A stretch of 6,429 nt of DNA, taken from positions 1-6,429 of the forward strand of contig JAOASV010000253.1 of assembly GCA_030158535.1 (NCBI GenBank), read 5' to 3'. Positions 1-5,309 of this stretch are shown one piece after another. Below the pieces are notes generated by a model. It saw only the letters and a program-made list of their open reading frames with translations, did not search any database and was not told the DNA's origin. The position numbers and the translations under genes are program-made. Source of the DNA: Sediminibacterium sp. GTDB lineage: Bacteria > Bacteroidota > Bacteroidia > Chitinophagales > Chitinophagaceae. Each line of letters begins with the position of its first letter. The first letter of the stretch is position 1.

Positions 1-848
1 CCAGAAAGCGCCTCTACTTCAGCTTTTTGTGTAATAGAACAAGTGCCACTTGTAAACTGACCTTGTAATTTTTCCATGGCTTTTGCAATGGTGGTATTAG
101 AAGCTGTGTAACCAAGTCTCCAACCTGTCATGGCAAAACCTTTACTAAGGCCATTGATCACAACTACTTGGTCTTTGATCTCAGCAAATTGCGCGATGCT
201 CTCATGCTTGCCTTCAAAATTGATGTATTCGTAAATTTCGTCTGATAAAATAATAATGTTTGGATGCTTTTTAAACACTTCTACAAGCGCTGTTAATTCA
301 GCTAATGTATATACGGCACCTGAAGGATTACACGGCGACGAAAACATAAACACTTTTGTTTTTGGTGTAATCGCTGCTTCTAATTCGGCGGGTGTTGTTT
401 TAAATTGGTTGGCAACGGTAGTTCTAATTTCAACCACTTTACCACGTGCAATTTTTACAAGTTCCGAATACGTAACCCAGTATGGTGTTGGAATGACTAC
501 TTCATCACCTTCGTCTACTAAAGCTAAAATAGCGTTTGCTAAACTTTGCTTGGCACCGGTAGAAGTCACAATATTTTCTGGTAGGTAATCTAAATTATTA
601 TCTCTTTTTAATTTGGTACAAACAGCTTCTCTCAAATCTGCAAAACCAGCAACAGGGGTGTAGTGGCTCCAGTTATCATTGATGGCTTTAATGGCTGCAT
701 CTTTAATGTGCTGCGGTGTATCAAAATCAGGTTCTCCTAAACTAAGGTCAATTACGTCAATGCCTTTTGCCCTTAATTCGCGACCTAATTTGGCCATTTT
801 GAGGGTTTCTGGTTCTGCGAAACGGTCAAGGAGTGTTGAGATTAGCAT
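1..848 (-). CDS. Class I PLP-dependent aminotransferase (aspartate aminotransferase type), 3' end cut off by window edge
   Basis: The frame is open from ATG at 848 to the left edge and gives 282 residues; the family is about 395-400, so roughly the last 115 are outside the window. Visible family landmarks are DLSLGEPDFDTP (34-45), HYTPVAG (62-68), STGAKQSL (96-103, phosphate-binding region), PTPYWVTY (120-127, with the ring-stacking Trp124), SPCNPSG (171-177, Asn174), SDEIYEY (202-208, Asp203 and Tyr206) and SKGFAMTGWRLGY (235-247). Lys236 is the expected Schiff-base lysine for PLP. The motif order matches the Thermus-type aspartate/prephenate aminotransferases, cytosolic enzymes moving amino groups between amino acids and 2-oxoacids. 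The substrate-carboxylate arginine near the C terminus is not visible, so substrate preference is open. The start is chosen because the upstream frame has no other ATG before an in-frame TAA. The gene is divergent from sdaA and looks intact as far as it goes. Confidence 0.93.
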   Translation of the reverse strand, partial: MLISTLLDRFAEPETLKMAKLGRELRAKGIDVIDLSLGEPDFDTPQHIKDAAIKAINDNWSHYTPVAGFADLREAVCTKLKRDNNLDYLPENIVTSTGAKQSLANAILALVDEGDEVVIPTPYWVTYSELVKIARGKVVEIRTTVANQFKTTPAELEAAITPKTKVFMFSSPCNPSGAVYTLAELTALVEVFKKHPNIIILSDEIYEYINFEGKHESIAQFAEIKDQVVVINGLSKGFAMTGWRLGYTASNTTIAKAMEKLQGQFTSGTCSITQKAEVEALS

Positions 849-892
849 GCTTATTTTATTAAATAGTTTTAAAAATGGGTTCGATTGCGCAG

Positions 893-900
893 CAAAGTTC
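893..900 (-). promoter_or_regulatory. Weak candidate -7 box for the aminotransferase gene
   Basis: Read on the minus strand the site is GAACTTTG, which fits TAnnTTTG at five of six defined positions. Its context, AACTTTGCTGC, closely resembles the better box upstream of mqnE (AACTTTGCAGC). It would start transcription about 40 bases upstream of the ATG at 848. I found no TTG -33 element at the expected distance, so this is only a suggestion. Confidence 0.3.
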
Positions 901-955
901 GTGAATCTTGGCTTACCATGATGCCACCAAAAGCAGCGGAACAGTTAATGGGGAT

Positions 956-1020
956 AAGTTAGCTTCGTTGTAAAAAAGCCTAGTTTTTGCTAACTTTCGT
1001 TAGTTTTGTGATTACAACGA
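956..1020. repeat. Nested inverted repeats overlapping the sdaA promoter
   Basis: Three perfect inverted repeats lie within 65 bp. AAGTTAGC (956-963) pairs with GCTAACTT (989-996). TCGTTGTAA (965-973) pairs with TTACAACGA (1012-1020). CTAAC (990-994) pairs with GTTAG (999-1003). The first two cross each other (order A, B, A', B'), and the third competes with the first for the same CTAAC. The -7 box of sdaA sits inside the cluster. The arrangement suits operator half-sites for a dimeric regulator, but no regulator is known from this window and chance pairing in AT-rich DNA is possible. Confidence 0.5.
1001..1008 (+). promoter_or_regulatory. Candidate -7 promoter box for sdaA
   Basis: TAGTTTTG matches the Bacteroidota -7 consensus TAnnTTTG exactly and lies 16 bp before the first ATG of sdaA, predicting a very short leader of about ten bases. 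A clear TTG element near -33 is missing. A similar string, TAGTTTTTG, occurs at 981-989 with one extra T and could be an alternative. Confidence 0.5.
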
Positions 1021-1024
1021 TTGT

Positions 1025-2425
1025 ATGATGGCGGAGCATGATTTTATATCGGTATTTGATATGTTTAAAATTGGTGTGGGGCCTTCTAGTTCCCATACCC
1101 TAGGCCCATGGCGCGCAGCGCTAGATGTGATGCAAAAACTGGAGTCTTCCCAAAAAACGGATCAAATTGATTCCATAACAGTTTTACTCTATGGGTCACT
1201 GGCCAAAACGGGTAAAGGGCATGGAACTGATATTGCGGTGATGCTGGGGTTAATGGGATATGATCCTGAAACCATTGATGTTGGTATTATGGACGAGCTT
1301 ATTGCGAATGTTTCGGTAAAGCATCATATTGAGTTTTTAAAAAATGAATCACTGCCATATCATCCAAACGGACTTACATTTTTGATAGCATTAAAAGATG
1401 GAAATAAAATAGCCGAAACTTATTTTTCGATAGGAGGTGGTTTTATTGTACAGGAAGGTAAAGCACTTGATCAAAAAGAAAATATAGAAGTTCCATTTAC
1501 GATAGGTCATGCCAATGATTTACTCCACTGGTGCATGAAAACAGGACTCACTATTCGTGATATTGTTTTTGAAAACGAGCTCACAAGGCATAGTGAATCT
1601 GAAATTAAAGAAGGGGTACTCAAAATTTGGTATGCCATGCGGGATTGTATGTACCGTGGTGTTCACCAAGGAGGGATGCTGCCTGGTGGCCTAGAAGTGA
1701 AGCGGAGAGCAGCTTCTATGAATATGCGTTTGTTAAAAGATAGCGTGTATGATGGGTACGACGCATGGACATCGCTGATACAAAAAGGCGGCAATGATTT
1801 TAGTTATATCCTAGATTTTGTAAGTGTGTTCGCACTTGCTGTCAATGAAGAAAACGCTTCATTTGGTAGAGTAGTAACTGCACCTACCAATGGTGCTGCC
1901 GGTGTAATACCTGCAGTGCTGCAATATTATATTTGTTTTTGTGCGCATGGAAAATCTTCTAAAGAAATCGAAGAAAATATTATCACTTATTTATTAACTG
2001 CATCAGAAATAGGCAGCTTATTTAAAAAAGGTGCTACCATTTCTGCCGCAATGGGTGGATGTCAAGCAGAAATCGGTGTTTCCTCTGCAATGGCTGCAGC
2101 AGGCTTAACTGCACTAATGGGAGGCTCGCAGCGTCAAGTACTGATGGCTTCTGAAATTGCTATGGAACATCATTTAGGACTTACATGTGATCCTATTGGA
2201 GGCCTCGTTCAAATACCATGTATTGAGCGAAATACGATGGGTGCGGTAAAAGCTATTACGGCTTCACAACTTGCGCTTCAGGGTACGCCCGATTTTGCTA
2301 TTGTTAGTTTAGATAAAGTGATTCAAACCATGTGGGATACCGCACAAGACATGAATAGCAAATACAAAGAAACCGCCGATGGTGGACTTGCGGTGCATGT
2401 GCCCATTAGTTTATCAGAGTGTTAA
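1025..2425 (+). CDS. sdaA: L-serine dehydratase (ammonia-lyase), iron-sulfur dependent, single-chain
   Basis: This cytosolic enzyme deaminates L-serine to pyruvate and ammonia using an oxygen-sensitive [4Fe-4S] cluster. At 466 residues it has the length of the single-chain form, with a beta domain (about 5-160) fused to an alpha domain (about 190-460). The N terminus carries the family signature ISVFDMFKIGVGPSSSHT (8-25). The alpha domain has APTNGAAGVIPA (286-297) and three cysteines placed as cluster ligands: Cys346 in GGCQAE, Cys388 in LTCDPIGG and Cys399 in IPCIERN. Their spacing equals that of the Legionella enzyme (343, 385, 396, from memory). The final residue is Cys466, matching the tail-in-mouth cysteine of that structure. 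ATG codons at 1025 and 1028 are adjacent; either could be the start. No ACT domain is present. Its 3' end overlaps mqnE on the other strand. The enzyme feeds serine carbon into pyruvate. Confidence 0.96.
   Translation: MMAEHDFISVFDMFKIGVGPSSSHTLGPWRAALDVMQKLESSQKTDQIDSITVLLYGSLAKTGKGHGTDIAVMLGLMGYDPETIDVGIMDELIANVSVKHHIEFLKNESLPYHPNGLTFLIALKDGNKIAETYFSIGGGFIVQEGKALDQKENIEVPFTIGHANDLLHWCMKTGLTIRDIVFENELTRHSESEIKEGVLKIWYAMRDCMYRGVHQGGMLPGGLEVKRRAASMNMRLLKDSVYDGYDAWTSLIQKGGNDFSYILDFVSVFALAVNEENASFGRVVTAPTNGAAGVIPAVLQYYICFCAHGKSSKEIEENIITYLLTASEIGSLFKKGATISAAMGGCQAEIGVSSAMAAAGLTALMGGSQRQVLMASEIAMEHHLGLTCDPIGGLVQIPCIERNTMGAVKAITASQLALQGTPDFAIVSLDKVIQTMWDTAQDMNSKYKETADGGLAVHVPISLSEC
2422..2425. other. 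Overlapping convergent stop codons of sdaA and mqnE
   Basis: The palindrome TTAA supplies the TAA stop of sdaA (2423-2425, plus strand) and the TAA stop of mqnE (2422-2424, minus strand). There is no intergenic space, and I see no hairpin with a T-run on either side. Transcription termination for both genes must therefore occur inside the opposite gene or by another mechanism. Confidence 0.95.
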
Positions 2426-3582
2426 ACGAGCTCCTCATCCGGAACCAACGCATAATTTTTTATCTCATTGTAAAGTGTACCACGCTCTATCGGCTCTCTT
2501 TTTACTTGTTTGATCAGTCTAACAAGTTCGGCAGTGCTCATAGTAGGCGTTTGTTCTTCACTACCAGCCATTGCATAAATTTTTGTAGAGTCGTCGATCG
2601 TACCATCAATATCATTGACGCCAAAAGATAAAGTGAGCTGCGCGTTTTGTCTTCCAAGCATTGGCCAGTAGGCTTTTAAATGCGCAAAATTATCCATGTA
2701 GAGGCGAGATACTGCATACATGCGCATATCCTCAATAGTAGTGGATTCTGCTACATGACTCATATCATTATCTTGGTTACGGAACTTTAAAGGAATAAAA
2801 GTATTAAAGCCACCTGTTTGATCTTGCAGTTGACGTAGGCGTTCCATATGATCTATGCGGTGCCAGTATTTTTCGATATGGCCATATAATAATGTAGCGT
2901 TACTATGCATACCTAAATCGTGCGCTACTTTATGAATATGCAACCAACCCTCTGCGTCAACTTTGTCTTCACAAATTTGCTGTCTAATTTCTGGATGAAA
3001 AATTTCGGCACCACCACCAGGTAATGAATCGAGCCCTGCCTCGTGCGCAAGTTTCATGCCTTCCTCTGTGGTAACTTTTGCTTTTCTAAACATATAATCG
3101 AGCTCTACAGGAGTAAAGCCTTTGATATGTAAATCTGGACGGTGTGCTTTAATGGCTTGTAATAATTCAAGAAAAAAGTTGAGGTTCATTTTTGGATGAA
3201 CGCCGCCTACAATATGCACTTCAGTAACGGGTTTGCCGTCGTAACTTTTTACAATATGCATCATTTGCTCGATGCTTAATTCCCAGCCTTCTTCTCTATT
3301 GGCATATAGTTTTGAGTAGGAACAAAACTTGCATGAGAATACGCAAACATTGGTAGGCTCGATATGGAAATTTTTATTGAAATACGTTTTGTCGCCGTGC
3401 TTTTGTTCGCGCACATAATTGGCAAGTGTACCAAGCCACGATAAAGATCCTTTTTCAAATAGCAAAACGCCGTCATCAAAAGAAATACGTTCTTTGTTGA
3501 TTATTTTATTGGCTATTTGTTGGAGTTCTTTGTCTTTGGTTGCTTCTACTAAAGAAACAATGGCAGCTTTGTTGGTACCCAT
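2422..3582 (-). CDS. mqnE: Aminofutalosine synthase, radical SAM enzyme of menaquinone biosynthesis
   Basis: MqnE joins the adenosyl radical of SAM to 3-[(1-carboxyvinyl)oxy]benzoate to give 6-amino-6-deoxyfutalosine, an early step of the futalosine route to menaquinone. The protein has 386 residues, normal for the family, and is predicted cytosolic. The radical SAM cluster motif is CVFSCKFC, with Cys80, Cys84 and Cys87, preceded by HIEPTN (73-78). The barrel continues with VHIVGGVHP (122-130), GFTPVELDY (155-163) and the family-typical GLDSLPGGGAEIFHPEIR (183-200). The EPTN and FCSYS context favours MqnE over the related MqnC, where I would expect YTN and FCAF; MqnC is the main alternative. 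The start at 3582 is the first ATG after an in-frame TAA. It lies 45 bp behind the nucleoside transporter gene and has its own promoter box. No other mqn genes are in the window, so the pathway must be scattered or elsewhere. Confidence 0.88.
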   Translation of the reverse strand: MGTNKAAIVSLVEATKDKELQQIANKIINKERISFDDGVLLFEKGSLSWLGTLANYVREQKHGDKTYFNKNFHIEPTNVCVFSCKFCSYSKLYANREEGWELSIEQMMHIVKSYDGKPVTEVHIVGGVHPKMNLNFFLELLQAIKAHRPDLHIKGFTPVELDYMFRKAKVTTEEGMKLAHEAGLDSLPGGGAEIFHPEIRQQICEDKVDAEGWLHIHKVAHDLGMHSNATLLYGHIEKYWHRIDHMERLRQLQDQTGGFNTFIPLKFRNQDNDMSHVAESTTIEDMRMYAVSRLYMDNFAHLKAYWPMLGRQNAQLTLSFGVNDIDGTIDDSTKIYAMAGSEEQTPTMSTAELVRLIKQVKREPIERGTLYNEIKNYALVPDEELV

Positions 3583-3605
3583 CTCGCAGTCATTTATTTA
3601 GGCTG

Positions 3606-3613
3606 CAAAGTTA
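3606..3613 (-). promoter_or_regulatory. Candidate -7 promoter box for mqnE
   Basis: On the minus strand the site reads TAACTTTG, an exact fit to TAnnTTTG, followed by CAGCC. It lies 23 bp before the mqnE ATG within the 45-bp gap after the transporter gene, so mqnE can probably be transcribed independently. A -33 TTG element at standard distance is not obvious; it would fall inside the end of the transporter gene. Confidence 0.55.
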
Positions 3614-3627
3614 CAACAAGTTTGAGA

Positions 3628-4857
3628 CTAACCCATTAAAATACCGGCAATACTAGCCGATAAATAAGACGCCAAAGTACCGCACAATAAGGCTTTTAAG
3701 CCTAGTTTGGCAAGATCGGCTCTACGGGAAGGAGCAAGTTCACCAATACCACCAATTTGCATACCAACGCTGCTAAAGTTTGCAAAACCGCAAATAGCGA
3801 TACTTACAATCAAGAGTCCTTTTTCTGATACGATTGGAACGGCTTTTGTGGTCAAATTGTTAAACGCAACAAACTCGTTGATGGTTAATTTTTGACCCAG
3901 TAGGGTAGCAGCATTGGCTACGTCTTGGCCTGGAACACCCATGGCCCAAGCCATTGGATAAAATATTTTACTAAAAATAAAATCAAGTGATAAACCAGGG
4001 TAAACTAAACCTAGCATGTAGTTTAAAAAAGCAATTAAGGCAATAAAACCAATAAGCATGGCAATTACGTTCACGGCAATTTTCATTCCATCGCTAGCGC
4101 CATGAGAAATGGCATCAATAATATTACTGTATGGGCTTTTTACTTCCAGTTTTACTTTTCCCATGGTTTCCGATTCTTCGGTTTCAGGGAAAACAATTTT
4201 AGAAATAACAAGTGCGCCAGGAGCTGCCATTAAACTAGCCGTTAATAAATACTCGGCTTTCGCACCCATATTAGCGTATACAATTAAGATACCGCCGGCA
4301 ATACAAGCAAGGCTACCACTCATACTAGCAAGTAGCTCGCTTTTGGTCATACCATTTAAATAAGGACGGATCATTACCTGCGCTTCTACCTGACCCACAA
4401 AGGCACTCGCTACATTACTTAATGCTTCGGCACCACTTACGCGCATGATAAAGTTCATGGCTTTAGCGATGATCGATACAATAAATTGCATCACACCAAA
4501 GTGGTATAAAATAGCTACCAACACACACACCAATATAATGGTAGCGGTAACGCTAAAAGCAAATACAAATCCACCTTGTCCAAAGTCTTTAACACCATCT
4601 GGTGCGTTTACCATTACACCTCTGTACACAAAGGCAACACCTTCTCTAGCAAAACGTTCAATTTTTTCCATACCGTGGCCTAGTTTTTGAAAAAACCAGG
4701 TAACGGGCGGAACTTTTAAAACAAGCACTGCAATCAGTACTTGAAGTAGCATGCCACTCACGACTAATCTATAATTGATCCTTCTTTTATTGTTTGAAAA
4801 TAAAAAGGCAATGGCTAGAATAAGGATGATTCCTAATACGCCGTGAAATTTGTCCAT
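3628..4857 (-). CDS. nupC: Concentrative nucleoside transporter (CNT/NupC family)
   Basis: This inner-membrane symporter imports nucleosides using an ion gradient. Its 409 residues match bacterial CNT length. Hydrophobic segments occur at about 5-20, 31-49, 97-118, 122-135, 177-196, 203-223, 258-283, 345-360 and 385-406, with re-entrant hairpins near 143-166 and 322-345. Substrate-site elements are recognisable by comparison with Vibrio CNT: GQVEA (155-159) for GQTEA in hairpin 1, NEFVAF (327-332) with Glu328, and GFANFSSVGMQIGG (357-370) with Asn360 and Ser363. The stretch SHGASDGMKIAVNVIAMLIGF (251-271) is typical of the family. Val157 replaces the Thr that contacts the base in Vibrio CNT, so specificity should not be assumed. 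A charged loop at 224-240 links two membrane segments. It lies 41 bp after trxA with no clear promoter, so co-transcription with trxA is likely. The symbol denotes the family, not proven orthology to E. coli NupC. Confidence 0.93.
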   Translation of the reverse strand: MDKFHGVLGIILILAIAFLFSNNKRRINYRLVVSGMLLQVLIAVLVLKVPPVTWFFQKLGHGMEKIERFAREGVAFVYRGVMVNAPDGVKDFGQGGFVFAFSVTATIILVCVLVAILYHFGVMQFIVSIIAKAMNFIMRVSGAEALSNVASAFVGQVEAQVMIRPYLNGMTKSELLASMSGSLACIAGGILIVYANMGAKAEYLLTASLMAAPGALVISKIVFPETEESETMGKVKLEVKSPYSNIIDAISHGASDGMKIAVNVIAMLIGFIALIAFLNYMLGLVYPGLSLDFIFSKIFYPMAWAMGVPGQDVANAATLLGQKLTINEFVAFNNLTTKAVPIVSEKGLLIVSIAICGFANFSSVGMQIGGIGELAPSRRADLAKLGLKALLCGTLASYLSASIAGILMG

Positions 4858-4884
4858 GCTATTTGTTTAGGCTAGGTTAAAGTG

Positions 4885-4902
4885 GTAAGATACTAGTCTT
4901 AC
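4885..4902. repeat. Small inverted repeat at the trxA stop codon
   Basis: GTAAGA (4885-4890) and TCTTAC (4897-4902) form a perfect 6-bp stem around a 6-base loop that contains most of ACTAGT. It covers the trxA stop codon in the 41-bp gap before the transporter gene. It is GC-poor and no T-run follows in the leftward direction, so it is unlikely to terminate transcription. It might mark an RNA 3' end or processing site, or be chance. Confidence 0.35.
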
Positions 4903-5216
4903 ATTAAAGATTGTATCTTTTTGTCAAGTACCGACTTAGGTACTGCGCCAATTTGTTTGTCTACAATTTGACCACCTTTGATAAATAAGATAGCAGGGAT
5001 AGAAGTGATACCGTAGTTAACACTCAAATTAGGGTTGTTGTCTACGTTAACTTTTCCAATATTTACTTTGCCATCATATTCTTTTGCTAATTCTTCGATA
5101 ACTGGTCCAATAGCTCTGCAAGGTCCACACCATTCTGCCCAAAAATCCACTAAAGTTAATTTGTCGCTGTCTAATACGGTTGCCTGAAAATTGGCATCTG
5201 TTAATTCTAAAGCCAT
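4899..5216 (-). CDS. trxA: Thioredoxin
   Basis: This is a 105-residue cytosolic thioredoxin, the usual length, that reduces protein disulfides with electrons from thioredoxin reductase. The active site WCGPC is at 29-33 (Cys30 and Cys33) in the context VDFWAEWCGPCRAIGP. The buried acid is Asp24, Lys55 corresponds to the conserved lysine of E. coli thioredoxin, and the cis-proline is Pro74 in TSIPA. No signal peptide or membrane anchor is visible, which separates it from the exported TlpA/ResA-type proteins common in Bacteroidota. The ATG at 5216 is preceded by an in-frame TAA six bases upstream, fixing the start. It follows dnaE after 93 bp containing a promoter box. The dnaE-trxA order is, from memory, recurrent in Bacteroidota. 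Confidence 0.97.
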   Translation of the reverse strand: MALELTDANFQATVLDSDKLTLVDFWAEWCGPCRAIGPVIEELAKEYDGKVNIGKVNVDNNPNLSVNYGITSIPAILFIKGGQIVDKQIGAVPKSVLDKKIQSLM

Positions 5217-5263
5217 AATTTTTTATTTAAAATTGTAAGTAAAGTTGAATATGTAAGAAGTGT

Positions 5264-5271
5264 CAAATTTA
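5264..5271 (-). promoter_or_regulatory. Candidate -7 promoter box for trxA
   Basis: The minus-strand sequence TAAATTTG fits TAnnTTTG exactly. It lies 47 bp before the trxA ATG, in the 93-bp gap after dnaE, and would give a roughly 40-base A/T-rich leader without a Shine-Dalgarno sequence. No good TTG -33 element is seen at the expected distance. The transcript probably continues into the nucleoside transporter gene. Confidence 0.5.
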
Positions 5272-5309
5272 AATCCAAACCCTGCAACTGCCACATTGAC
5301 TTTTCCACA

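Larger units (their letters stand above)
849..1024. other. Divergent intergenic region between the aminotransferase gene and sdaA
   Basis: This 176-bp stretch separates two genes transcribed away from each other, so it must carry or host both promoters. I see no ORF or RNA gene in it. It contains a TAnnTTTG box for sdaA, a weaker candidate for the aminotransferase gene and a cluster of inverted repeats at 956-1020. No Shine-Dalgarno sequence precedes either start, and the aminotransferase leader is very A/T-rich, which is usual for Bacteroidota. Confidence 0.8.

Noticed and set aside
256..921. Plus-strand open frames at 256-588 and 679-921
   Set aside because: They are antisense to the aminotransferase gene, whose minus-strand frame carries every expected motif. 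Their translations resemble no family I know.
2419..2631. Plus-strand open frame at the end of sdaA
   Set aside because: It lies almost wholly antisense to mqnE and has no recognisable protein features.
3276..3601. Alternative frames within the 5' part of mqnE (minus 3276-3479, plus 3419-3601)
   Set aside because: The radical SAM frame spans the same bases with convincing motifs; these are shadows in other frames.
3707..4690. Plus-strand open frames opposite the nucleoside transporter gene
   Set aside because: They are mirror frames of a transporter gene with intact membrane segments and substrate-site motifs.
4885..4902. Rho-independent terminator after trxA
   Set aside because: The 6-bp stem is AT-rich and no T-run follows it on the transcribed strand.
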